Shown: piece by piece, positions 46,923 through 56,061 of the stretch
How the letters are laid out: the number at the start of each line of letters is the position of its first letter
Position numbering within the stretch: the first letter of the stretch is position 1
Assembly (NCBI RefSeq): GCF_039538365.1
Contig: NZ_BAABCA010000005.1
Location: 310,001-374,000 of the forward strand
Direction of reading: 5' to 3'
Source of the DNA: Postechiella marina
GTDB lineage: Bacteria > Bacteroidota > Bacteroidia > Flavobacteriales > Flavobacteriaceae
DNA: 64,000 nt
Translations under genes and position numbers: made by a program
Notes under the pieces: model-generated
Databases searched by the model: none
Told to the model about the DNA's origin: nothing
What the model saw: the letters and a program-made list of their open reading frames with translations, nothing else

Positions 46923-48278
46923 ATGATTTATACTATTATTGATGTTGAAACTACAGGTAAAACTAATAAACTTACCGAAATATCTATTTTTAAATATGAT
47001 GGAAATAAAGTTATAGACGAGTTTACTTCCTTAATCAATCCGCAAGAACCTATTCCAGATTATATTGTTGCGCTAACCGGTATAAATAATTATTTAGTTG
47101 CTAATGCGCCTACTTTTTCTCAAGTTGCAAATAATATTTTAGATATAACAGAAGGCACAACATTTGTAGCACATAATGTTAATTTTGATTATAACGCCAT
47201 TAGAAACGAATTTAAAGCTATTGGTATCGATTTTAACAGAAAAAAACTATGTACAGTAAGATTGTCTAGACAATTAATTCCGGGTCACAAATCGTATAGT
47301 CTTGGTAAATTATGCAACGCCTTAAACATTAATATAGAAAACAGACACCGTGCAAAAGGAGATGTTGAAGCTACAGTTATTTTATTTGAACTTTTACTTA
47401 AACAAGACAATGCCAAAGCTGTTTTTAACGAATTCTTAAACAAATCGTCTAAAGAAGCCACCTTACCATCGCATTTACCAACATCGGTTTTTAATAATTT
47501 ACCAAGTACGCCTGGTATTTATTATTTCAAAAATAAAAAAGGTAAGATTATTTATGTAGGTAAAGCAAAAGATATTAAAAAGCGTGTTTTAAGTCATTTT
47601 TATAGCAAAGCAAAAAAAGCTTTGGATATGTGCCGAGATATTGCCGATATAGATTTTGAGCTATCTGGATCTGAATTTATAGCGCTTCTTATGGAAGATG
47701 CTGCCATTAAAAAGCATTATCCTGACTTTAATCAACTTTCTAAACGCGCACCTAAAATGTATGCTATTTTTAATTACACAGATAGAAATGGTATTATACA
47801 CCTTGCATACAACACATTAAAGGCTGCCCCTTACCCAATACTTACTTTATATTCTATAAATGAATGTAGACAATATATAGAACGTGTTTGCAGTACATTT
47901 AAGCTTTGCCCCAAATATTGCCATTTACAAGAAGGTGTGTCGTCGTGTAATCACTTTAAAATACATACTTGTCAAGGTATTTGTAAAGACGAAGAACATT
48001 ACAAAAGCTATAACGAACGTGTTTTAAAAGCCATTACTCACTTAAAGGAGGATTCGAAAGACCTTATTTTAAAACAAAAAGGAAGACACGAAAATGAAGA
48101 TGCTTTTGTTATAATTGAAAAAGGCACTTATAAAGGCTACGGATTTATTGATAAAACCGAGCAAATTAATAATATAGAAGACTTTGAACCGTTTTTAATT
48201 CCGCAAAACGACAATCCTGACATTCAAAAAATTATACGAAGCGAGTTAATTAAAGGTAGTATCTCACTAAGTGTGTAA
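46923..48278 (+). CDS. DnaQ-like exonuclease fused to a GIY-YIG (UvrC-type) nuclease
   Basis: A 451-residue fusion. Residues 1-165 form a DEDDh exonuclease (IDVETTGKTNKLTEI, then VAHNVNFDYN and HRAKGDVEAT). Residues 195-275 form a GIY-YIG domain (PGIYYFKNKKGKIIYVGKAKDIKKR). A Cys-rich segment follows (LCPKYCHLQEGVSSC ... HTCQGIC). The combination is known in bacteria and resembles Cho/UvrC-type repair nucleases, suggesting DNA repair or proofreading. It converges on the GH2 gene with only 18 nt between stops. Confidence 0.88.
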   Translation: MIYTIIDVETTGKTNKLTEISIFKYDGNKVIDEFTSLINPQEPIPDYIVALTGINNYLVANAPTFSQVANNILDITEGTTFVAHNVNFDYNAIRNEFKAIGIDFNRKKLCTVRLSRQLIPGHKSYSLGKLCNALNINIENRHRAKGDVEATVILFELLLKQDNAKAVFNEFLNKSSKEATLPSHLPTSVFNNLPSTPGIYYFKNKKGKIIYVGKAKDIKKRVLSHFYSKAKKALDMCRDIADIDFELSGSEFIALLMEDAAIKKHYPDFNQLSKRAPKMYAIFNYTDRNGIIHLAYNTLKAAPYPILTLYSINECRQYIERVCSTFKLCPKYCHLQEGVSSCNHFKIHTCQGICKDEEHYKSYNERVLKAITHLKEDSKDLILKQKGRHENEDAFVIIEKGTYKGYGFIDKTEQINNIEDFEPFLIPQNDNPDIQKIIRSELIKGSISLSV

Positions 48279-48296
48279 AGTTTAATTCTTACTTGT

Positions 48297-51200
48297 TTAG
48301 TTTATAAAAATTTCATCAATTAAAGTTCCTACTTCTCCAACGTTAATTATTTTAATATTATTAGCTCCTCTTCCTAGCTTAATATTCACCTTGGTTTTGT
48401 ACCAGTCTGCACCCCAGTTCTTTGTATTTCTTAACAGTACTTTTTCTTTTACGACTTTGCCATTTACTAATACGTTAATATAAGCTCCAACCTCATCAAT
48501 ATTTTTACCACCATGCCTTATATACATATCAACAGCTACCTCGCCTCCATCATTTTCTTGATACCAAGATACAAAATCGCCTTTCTTGGCTAGTTTAACA
48601 TAACCCTTACCTCTATAATCTTTTCCTTTATAAAGTGTTTTACCTTGTATAGTTTTAGCATTTTCGGCCTGTTCTCCTTCAATAATTGTTTTACCCTCTT
48701 TTATTTTATTCCAAAGAAAACCTTCATCTAAAGCAAATCGTTCTTGTAAGATTTGAACCGGTTTCCCGTTAGCAACTACCATAGCTTTAACAGTAGCTCC
48801 TAATTTTACATTAAAAGGCCCTTCATATTTTTTTGATGTTGTTTTAGGCTCAAATCCATCAATTGTATAAAACACTTCAATATTTACATTTTTAAGCTTC
48901 CCTCGTAATGCTATTAATTTTGTATCTATACTTACCTTATTTGATGTAATTTGCTTTTTCTCTCCTAAAATAGAGCTTGCTAGTAATGTAATATCCCCAC
49001 TATTTTCATTCGATTCTATATAAGCTCTTGTTAGGCCATAAAATGCATTTCTATCTTTTGCTTCAAAATGCTTTTCTACATCTATTGGGCTTCCATTGTC
49101 TAGCGCTCTTATTTTAGCTGGACCAAAAACATAAAAAAAGGTTCTATTTTCTCCGTAAGGATACATTTCTCCTTTGTCGTCGGTAGTTGTTACCCTTATT
49201 TGTACAATATCTTGTCCTGCTTTTGCTAGCGGTTTTCCATCTACAGACAACTCTATTTTAGACGGTGCATTAGCTGTTCTTATAGTTTTTGTGGTAATTG
49301 CTTTTCCTTTTTTATACCCAACAGCTTTTAAACTTCCTGGTTGCCATTTTACCATCCATTGGCATTGCATTTTATTCCAAATTGTACCTGGCTTTATTGT
49401 ACCTAAAGATTTATTGTTAAAAAACAATTCGACCTCATCACAATTAGAATATACCCAAACAGGTATTTTGGTTCCTAATGCCACCTTTGGGTGAGTCCAG
49501 TGTGGTAAAATATGTACCATGGGTTTGCTTGTCCACTGGCTTTGATATAAGTAAAACAAATCTTTTTCAAAATTGGCCATATCTATAGCGCCTCCCATAA
49601 AAGATTTAAAAGGCCAACCTCCATGCACATAGCCTGCCTCTCCTATATAATCGTAACCTGTCCAGCGAAAAGACCCTGCGTACTCAGGTATATCTCGCAA
49701 CTGCTCTATATTTAACCGAGACGATACACGAACCATAGCATTATCGTAACTCGAATTAAAAATTTGTTTTTTATGTCCGCGTTCTAAATCGCTAACCCAA
49801 TCGTGAGAAAACACTTCTTTTTCTGTTAAATCTGGCAACGGATATGGTTTTTGTCTTTCGCTAGGAAAACCGTCTCTAAACCATGTTTTTGTTCTATAAA
49901 ACCCTCTTACTTGCCAAGTATGCGTATTCTCTGTCCCTATAAAAAACGGATGACCTTCGTGTTTTAACTCTTCAAAAAAGCCTTGTTTTTCACTATGACC
50001 ATTTACCCCAAACACATCCATATATTCTGAAGCAGAATGCCCTGAGGTTACTAATCTAGTATTATCAAACTGATGACAAGTTGCAACCAAATCTTTACCT
50101 ATATCGCCTCGCGTTTCGTTACCTACACTATAAATTACAATAGAAGGATGATTTCTACCCCGCTTAATCCAATCTGTTACATCTTGTTTCCACCATGTAT
50201 TAAAATGATGTGCTCCATAATCGTTTTGCGCTTTTTGCATCCAACCATCAAAAATTTCATCCATAACCATCATCCCCATTTCATCGCATAAATCGTAAAA
50301 AATTGGTGTTTGTGGGTTATGAGATGTGCGTATAGCATTTACGCCCATATCTTTTAATTGCTGAATTCTAAATCTTAAAATTTTATCTGGAACAGCTGCA
50401 CCCAAAGCCCCTGCATCTTGATGGTTACACACTCCCTGTAGTTTAATATTTTTACCGTTAATCCACATACCTGTTCCATCTTTCCACTCAACATCGCGCA
50501 CACCAAATTTAGTTTCTTTTTTATCTATAGTTTTCCCTTTTACCACGACCTCGCTTACCAAAGTGTACAACGTTGGATTTTCTACAGACCATAATTCTGG
50601 ACTATTTAAAGTTATAGTTTGCTCAATTTTATTATTAGAACTCTCTGCTATTTTAAACTTAGCACTTGTAGCAGATAACTTATTACCATTAGCATTTAAC
50701 ACATATGTTTTTAATATGCCTTTAGAAGATTTAAGCGTTTTATTTTCAATCTTAGTATCAATAAAAACGCTATTTCCTTTAGTTCTTACAAAAACACCAT
50801 CTCTAGCTATATGGAGGTTTTCTTTTACATTAATCCAGGTGTGTGCATAAATTCCGCTACCGGTGTACCAACGTGCAGATGGTTGCTTATTATTATCAAC
50901 CCTAACTGCAAATGTTATTTTATTCGAATTAGCTACTTGCTTGCTAATATTATAAGCAAAAGACACCCAACCGTAAGGTCTATTACCTAACTTTTCTCCG
51001 TTTGCCCAAACCGTACTATTCATACAAACACCATCAAAAGCTATTTCTACATATTTTCCTTTCCATTCTTGAGGTACATCTATAGTTTTTCTATACCAAC
51101 CAAAACCAGCAGGTAAATACCCGCATTGGTCTCCCATTGGGTTAGCTTCATCGTATTCGCCTTCTATACTCCAATCGTGAGGTACATCTAATACCCTCCA

Positions 51201-51338
51201 AGAGTTATCATTAAAATTAACCTGTTCTGCTCCTAAAATATCTTCTTGAATAAACTTCCAGTTTTTATCGAAGCTTTGTTGTTGAGCCATTGCCGAAATT
51301 GACAATAAAACAATTAATTTAAATAATTTCTTTTTCAT
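48297..51338 (-). CDS. GH2 beta-galactosidase with C-terminal binding module
   Basis: A secreted 1013-residue GH2 enzyme with a signal peptide ending near SAMAQ. The order is a sugar-binding sandwich (about 25-180), an Ig-like domain, and a TIM barrel with acid/base Glu in VGNETRG (near 409) and likely nucleophile in IGTENTH (near 470). Bacteroidota-type extra domains follow, and the C-terminal module (about 880-1013) resembles CBM6/malectin-like folds. It should remove terminal beta-galactose. It stands alone, 343 nt from the sulfatase block upstream. An inverted repeat lies just before its start. A beta-glucuronidase activity is less likely here. Confidence 0.85.
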   Translation of the reverse strand: MKKKLFKLIVLLSISAMAQQQSFDKNWKFIQEDILGAEQVNFNDNSWRVLDVPHDWSIEGEYDEANPMGDQCGYLPAGFGWYRKTIDVPQEWKGKYVEIAFDGVCMNSTVWANGEKLGNRPYGWVSFAYNISKQVANSNKITFAVRVDNNKQPSARWYTGSGIYAHTWINVKENLHIARDGVFVRTKGNSVFIDTKIENKTLKSSKGILKTYVLNANGNKLSATSAKFKIAESSNNKIEQTITLNSPELWSVENPTLYTLVSEVVVKGKTIDKKETKFGVRDVEWKDGTGMWINGKNIKLQGVCNHQDAGALGAAVPDKILRFRIQQLKDMGVNAIRTSHNPQTPIFYDLCDEMGMMVMDEIFDGWMQKAQNDYGAHHFNTWWKQDVTDWIKRGRNHPSIVIYSVGNETRGDIGKDLVATCHQFDNTRLVTSGHSASEYMDVFGVNGHSEKQGFFEELKHEGHPFFIGTENTHTWQVRGFYRTKTWFRDGFPSERQKPYPLPDLTEKEVFSHDWVSDLERGHKKQIFNSSYDNAMVRVSSRLNIEQLRDIPEYAGSFRWTGYDYIGEAGYVHGGWPFKSFMGGAIDMANFEKDLFYLYQSQWTSKPMVHILPHWTHPKVALGTKIPVWVYSNCDEVELFFNNKSLGTIKPGTIWNKMQCQWMVKWQPGSLKAVGYKKGKAITTKTIRTANAPSKIELSVDGKPLAKAGQDIVQIRVTTTDDKGEMYPYGENRTFFYVFGPAKIRALDNGSPIDVEKHFEAKDRNAFYGLTRAYIESNENSGDITLLASSILGEKKQITSNKVSIDTKLIALRGKLKNVNIEVFYTIDGFEPKTTSKKYEGPFNVKLGATVKAMVVANGKPVQILQERFALDEGFLWNKIKEGKTIIEGEQAENAKTIQGKTLYKGKDYRGKGYVKLAKKGDFVSWYQENDGGEVAVDMYIRHGGKNIDEVGAYINVLVNGKVVKEKVLLRNTKNWGADWYKTKVNIKLGRGANNIKIINVGEVGTLIDEIFIN

Positions 51339-51681
51339 CTGTAATTACATTTCCTTTATTAAATGTAAAATTCCATACATAAAGAAATAAATGAGTATTC
51401 TCCAATAAATAACATGTACTCTACAGTTTATTATTTATAACATTTATGCTAATACAAAAACACAATTATGATTAATTGATTTATATAATTTTATTGAAAC
51501 TTTGTTTGTTTTTCAAATTTTATACGCTCAACATCTTCCAAACCACTTTTAGTCTTTCTTGGTTTAAACTATATTCCTAAAAAAAACTAATTCTTTTTTG
51601 AGTCTATATTGGAAGAAAAAATTACTTTGATTTTATCTTAGCACTAGCATGCGGTATTAACCATATGCAAAATACTTTGAT
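51339..51681. other. Intergenic region upstream of GH2, no gene seen
   Basis: A 343-nt AT-rich gap between the GH2 gene and the sulfatase block. Apart from the inverted repeat at 51345-51368 it holds only short open stretches on both strands, none with a start, a domain or a repeat that I can support. It probably carries the GH2 promoter. Confidence 0.6.
51345..51368. promoter_or_regulatory. Inverted repeat directly upstream of the GH2 gene
   Basis: TTACATTT (51345-51352) and AAATGTAA (51361-51368) are perfect inverted repeats with an 8-nt gap, 7-30 nt before the start codon. They share the ATGTAAA half-site with the element before the putative lambda-carrageenase. Confidence 0.45.
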
Positions 51682-53061
51682 CTACTTATTTGCTATAATC
51701 ATTTTATCCATCATAGTTTTAACCATTTTAGGATGCTTTTTTGCAATATTGTTATCTTCTCCTAAATCTTTAGACAAATCATATAACTCAAAAGGTAAAT
51801 CTTTAGCTTCTGTTTTTTTTGTTTTATTTTTATGAATCAAAATACCTTTAAAGTCACCTATACGAATAGCCTCCTTAGTTGCTTTCCAATCGGTATATTT
51901 CCAATACAAAAATTCAGCTTTTTTTTGGTTTTCATCTTTTCCTAAAAGTGTTGGCAAAAAAGAAATTCCGTCACATTGATTTGGCGTTGGCTGATTTGTA
52001 AGATCTGAAACTGTTGCCATAACATCCCAAAATGCACTAGGTAAGTTTGTAGTACTTCCTTTCTTTATTTTACTAGGCCAGTATGCCAACATAGGAGCTC
52101 TTATTCCGCCTTCGTAAACATCTCGTTTCCCTCCTTTTAAAGGCCCGTTAGAATTCCAAAATTTAGGATTATGACCTCCTTCGTGATGCGTACCATTATC
52201 GCTAGTAAAAATAATTAAGGTGTTTTTATCAGCTTTATACTTTTTTAATAATTTAATAATCTCACCTATCTGATTATCTAAATGTTGCACCATTGCAGGG
52301 AAAGCTGCTATAGGATTTATGACATCTTTACAATCTTCATGTCTAGAGGTATACTTACCAATAACCGTATCAAACTGCGGATATTTTTTTCGCCATATAT
52401 CATGTAACTTTTTAGGTGCATGCATTGCTGCATGAGGTATTGCTGTTGGAATATAACAAAAAAATGGCTTCTTGGACTTTGCATTACTTTCTATAAAGCT
52501 ATAAGCTTTATTCATAATTACATCATGTACATAAGTTCCCTCTATCTGCTTTTCAATCTTACCATTATGTACCATTTCTTTAGGGTAATATGTATGTGCA
52601 GCACTTTGTGTTCTCCAACCATAAAACTCATCAAATCCATGACTTAAAGGGTTTCTACTATCATCTTCATTTGTATAGCCTAGCCCCCATTTACCAAATG
52701 CTCCTGTTATATAACCCGCATTTTTAAATATTTCTGGAAGCGAAGTATATACCATATCCATTGGCAACTCTTCTTTAGAATTACCCGTAATATAAACATG
52801 TCCTGGGTGTTGCCCTGTCATTAAAACAGCTCTAGAGGGACTACAAACAGAGTTACCCGAGTAATGGTCTGTAAATTTCATTCCTCCACTAGCAAGCCTA
52901 TCTATATTTGGTGTTTTAAACTTATCTTGTCCATAACAACTTAAATCACCATAACCCAAATCGTCTGCTAAAATATAAATAACATTAGGTTTATTATTTT
53001 GCGAAAACACCATCGTTTTAAATAATAAAAAAACAATAATTGTAAATGATAAATACCTCAT
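51682..53061 (-). CDS. S1-type formylglycine sulfatase
   Basis: A secreted 459-residue sulfatase with a signal peptide ending near MVFSQ. The formylglycine site is CSPSR (Cys73), followed by TGQHPGHVYITGN. Metal segments are LADDLGYGD and TSDNGTHHEGG. It is a close paralogue of the next gene upstream (shared LADDLGYGDLS, HYSGxxVCxPSR and TGQHxGHxxIxGN), which points to tandem duplication. It is the last gene of a minus-strand run, 27 nt after its paralogue. Regiospecificity is unknown. Confidence 0.9.
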   Translation of the reverse strand: MRYLSFTIIVFLLFKTMVFSQNNKPNVIYILADDLGYGDLSCYGQDKFKTPNIDRLASGGMKFTDHYSGNSVCSPSRAVLMTGQHPGHVYITGNSKEELPMDMVYTSLPEIFKNAGYITGAFGKWGLGYTNEDDSRNPLSHGFDEFYGWRTQSAAHTYYPKEMVHNGKIEKQIEGTYVHDVIMNKAYSFIESNAKSKKPFFCYIPTAIPHAAMHAPKKLHDIWRKKYPQFDTVIGKYTSRHEDCKDVINPIAAFPAMVQHLDNQIGEIIKLLKKYKADKNTLIIFTSDNGTHHEGGHNPKFWNSNGPLKGGKRDVYEGGIRAPMLAYWPSKIKKGSTTNLPSAFWDVMATVSDLTNQPTPNQCDGISFLPTLLGKDENQKKAEFLYWKYTDWKATKEAIRIGDFKGILIHKNKTKKTEAKDLPFELYDLSKDLGEDNNIAKKHPKMVKTMMDKMIIANK

Positions 53062-53088
53062 AAAGCGAAATTAAAATAAATTAAACCT

Positions 53089-54540
53089 TTATTCCTTTTT
53101 AAAAGGAAACACATTGGAATTAACATGCGCTTCATTCATTATCTTTTGAATTTTAGCCACAATATCTGGATGGTTTCCAGCTATATTGTTAGATTCAGTT
53201 TCATCAATATCTAAATTATATAGTTCCATTTTAGCATTTTTATCCTTTAAAACATTATAAATAACACCTTTCCATTTTCCCATACGTACCGCTTGTCTTC
53301 CGCCTTTATGGTTAAATTCCCAATATAAATATTCGTGGTTCTTTTGATTTTTTTGATTTAAGAGGGCTGGTAAAAACGATATACCATCACTTTGCTTTGG
53401 TGTTTTTACTCCTGCAATATCTGCTACTGTTGGCATAAGGTCCCAAAAAGCAGAAACATGATTAGATATGCTCCCTGGTTTTATTTTCTTTGGCCAAGAA
53501 ACTATAAAAGGGGTTCTAATTCCTCCTTCGTACAAATCGCGTTTAATACCTTTTAAACCGCCTGAACTGTTAAAATACTCAGGATTTGCACCTCCAGCAC
53601 TATGCGGACCATTATCGCTAGTAAACATAATAATTGTGTTATCTGCTATACCTAATGCCTCAACCTTCTTTACAATTTGCCCCACATAAACATCCATTCT
53701 ATCTACCATAGATGCAAACGCTGCAAATGGTGTTGGTTGTGTACAATACTTTTGTTTAATAATATCTGGACCATAATCTGAAGCATAAGGTGCTGTAAAC
53801 GGTACTTCTTCAAACTTTCCAATATACTTTTGCAGAATAGAATCTTTTGGCGAAATTAATTCGGCATGAGGTAATACCAATGGTACATAAGCAAAAAATG
53901 GTTTATTCTTATTCTCTTCAATAAAATCTAGAGTCGCTTCTTGAATTTTATCTGGTGCATAGGTTACTGTGTTTGTCCAATCGTTACCTTCAAGAATAAC
54001 TTTTTCTTTATTATTCCAAATAAAATCTGGATAATATCTATGGGCTCTACGTTGGCAATTGTAACCATAAAATTTATCGAAACCTTGATTTAAAGCATCA
54101 CCTTCAGAACCAATATAACCTAATCCCCATTTACCAAAAGCGCCTGTTGTATAACCAGCCTGTTTTAGTAATTCTGCAACCGTTATTGAATTAGCGGACA
54201 TAGGAATTTGACCATCTTGACCTTTAAGTTCTTTATTACCTCGTATTGGTGTGTGTCCCGTATGTTGCCCCGTCATTAAAGTTGACCGTGATGGTGCACA
54301 TACCGTAGAACCACTATAATGCTGAGTAAATTTTATGCCTTTTGCTGCTAAGGCATCAATGTTTGGTGTTATAAACTTTTTTTGTCCGTAAGAACTTAAA
54401 TCACCATAACCTAAATCGTCTGCTAGAATATAAATAATATTTGGTTTTTCTTGCTTGTTGGTTTGAGCACAAACACTTAACTGAAAACAAAGTATAACTA
54501 CAACAATCTTAAAAGACAATCTATTTATTATATATTTCAT
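53089..54540 (-). CDS. S1-type formylglycine sulfatase
   Basis: A secreted 483-residue sulfatase with a signal peptide ending near SVCAQ. The formylglycine site is CAPSR (Cys81), followed by TGQHTGHTPIRGN. The second metal segment is TSDNGPHSAGG. It pairs with the shorter paralogue downstream; differences in the middle region suggest the two copies act on different positions or oligomer sizes. It lies 5 nt after the S1_7-like sulfatase gene, indicating one transcript. Confidence 0.9.
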   Translation of the reverse strand: MKYIINRLSFKIVVVILCFQLSVCAQTNKQEKPNIIYILADDLGYGDLSSYGQKKFITPNIDALAAKGIKFTQHYSGSTVCAPSRSTLMTGQHTGHTPIRGNKELKGQDGQIPMSANSITVAELLKQAGYTTGAFGKWGLGYIGSEGDALNQGFDKFYGYNCQRRAHRYYPDFIWNNKEKVILEGNDWTNTVTYAPDKIQEATLDFIEENKNKPFFAYVPLVLPHAELISPKDSILQKYIGKFEEVPFTAPYASDYGPDIIKQKYCTQPTPFAAFASMVDRMDVYVGQIVKKVEALGIADNTIIMFTSDNGPHSAGGANPEYFNSSGGLKGIKRDLYEGGIRTPFIVSWPKKIKPGSISNHVSAFWDLMPTVADIAGVKTPKQSDGISFLPALLNQKNQKNHEYLYWEFNHKGGRQAVRMGKWKGVIYNVLKDKNAKMELYNLDIDETESNNIAGNHPDIVAKIQKIMNEAHVNSNVFPFKKE

Positions 54541-54545
54541 AACAA

Positions 54546-55970
54546 CTAATTTAATAAAGCTTTCAATTCTTTTCTAAAACCTTCAAGCACTTTTATATTC
54601 TGCTTATTATTTGCAATATTATACCATTCCATAGGGTCTATTCTATGATCGTATAGTTCTTCAAATCCATCAGAATATACTATATACCTGTAATTTTCAT
54701 TTCTCAAAGAATGATTCCCTAAACCTTTTGTTGTTAATGCTGAATGCTGCCAATCGCCTTCTGGATTAGCAACTAAGTGCTTAAAACTATGTCCGTCTAA
54801 ATCATCCTTTTTTGGCAAATTACATAACTCTATAAGTGTTGGGTATATATCTATTAAAGAAACAGTACGTACACTTACACTCTTGCTTTTGTTTCTAGGA
54901 TCGAAAATTATTAACGGTGTTTTTGCAGACTCTTCCCAAAGAGTTTGTTTAGACCAATGCTCTTTTTCGCCTAAATGCCAACCGTGGTCTCCCATTAAAA
55001 CAATTATGGTATTATCTTTATAATTACTGTTGTTTAAATTATCTAAAACGTGGCCAACACAAGCATCTGCAAAAGCTAAACTAGCTAAGTAGCCTCTAAC
55101 TGCAGATTTCCATTTTTTATTTAATAAAATCTCATTATGCAATTTCCCTCCAGACCAATTACTACCAATTTTACCAACATCTTGCAAATCGTTTTTTAAA
55201 ACTTCGGGTAAAACAATATCGTCTTCATTAAATAAATCGAAATATTTTTTAGGTGCATATAATGGTAAGTGCGGTCTAAAAATTCCACATGCTAAAAAAA
55301 ATGGTTTATCATGATTTTTTTGAAGAAAATTTGCTGCATAATCTGCAGATTTCCAATCAGGTGTCTTTTCATCTGCTACATCTACAGGTCCCCAATCAAA
55401 AGATTTTGTTTTACTTCCTTTTACTCCTGCTCTTTTAAAATTTAAACCATTTTGAAATCTTTGTTTTGGATATGGTGTGCCTAATCCTCCTTTATGCTCT
55501 TCTTGAAAAGATCCTGGATCGCTACCTTCTTTTGGTTCTGGTTTTGTTCCTCTTGGATTATGAAAAATTTTACCTGCTGCTGCAGTTTTATATCCATTTT
55601 TCGCAAAATACTGCGGTAAAGTTACAGTGTTTTCAAAACCTTTTATTTTTCTAAACACTTCTACGTTACCATAAACACCTGTTGTAAAAGGCTGATATCC
55701 AGTTAACATACTAGTTCTTGATGGGTTACATAAAGCTGCAGAACAATAAGCGTTTTTAAATACAGTACTCTTAGCTGCCAATTTATCCATATTAGGTGTT
55801 AAGGCTTGTGGGTTACCTCCAAAAGCACCTACCCAATCGTTCATATCATCCACCATAATAAATAAAACATTTGGTTTTTGATTTTTCTTACTTTGACCTT
55901 TTATGGTATTTAACGAACTAACTATAATCGCTACTAAAACAGTAAAAACCTTTAATTTTTCAAATTTCAT
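54546..55970 (-). CDS. S1-type sulfatase, iduronate-2-sulfatase-like (S1_7-like)
   Basis: A secreted 474-residue sulfatase. The formylglycine site is CNPSR (Cys81). VDDMNDWVGAFGG and MGDHGWHLGEKEHWSK are hallmarks of the iduronate-2-sulfatase/choline-sulfatase-like S1_7 group. I chose the ATG at 55970 because it directly precedes a normal signal peptide; an upstream ATG at 56000 would add ten polar residues. S1_7 members also occur in carrageenan loci. It lies 91 nt after the GH27 gene. Confidence 0.88.
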   Translation of the reverse strand: MKFEKLKVFTVLVAIIVSSLNTIKGQSKKNQKPNVLFIMVDDMNDWVGAFGGNPQALTPNMDKLAAKSTVFKNAYCSAALCNPSRTSMLTGYQPFTTGVYGNVEVFRKIKGFENTVTLPQYFAKNGYKTAAAGKIFHNPRGTKPEPKEGSDPGSFQEEHKGGLGTPYPKQRFQNGLNFKRAGVKGSKTKSFDWGPVDVADEKTPDWKSADYAANFLQKNHDKPFFLACGIFRPHLPLYAPKKYFDLFNEDDIVLPEVLKNDLQDVGKIGSNWSGGKLHNEILLNKKWKSAVRGYLASLAFADACVGHVLDNLNNSNYKDNTIIVLMGDHGWHLGEKEHWSKQTLWEESAKTPLIIFDPRNKSKSVSVRTVSLIDIYPTLIELCNLPKKDDLDGHSFKHLVANPEGDWQHSALTTKGLGNHSLRNENYRYIVYSDGFEELYDHRIDPMEWYNIANNKQNIKVLEGFRKELKALLN

Positions 55971-56061
55971 TATTCTTTTATTTATTTTATTGTAAAACAC
56001 AAAGTAATATGCTCTTAATACGTTTTATGTTCTTATTAGTTTATAAAATGTGCTTATTTGT

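Noticed and set aside
51480..51600. Short open stretches on the minus strand in the gap before GH2, considered as a gene remnant
   Set aside because: They are under 40 codons, have stops close by and resemble no family I know.
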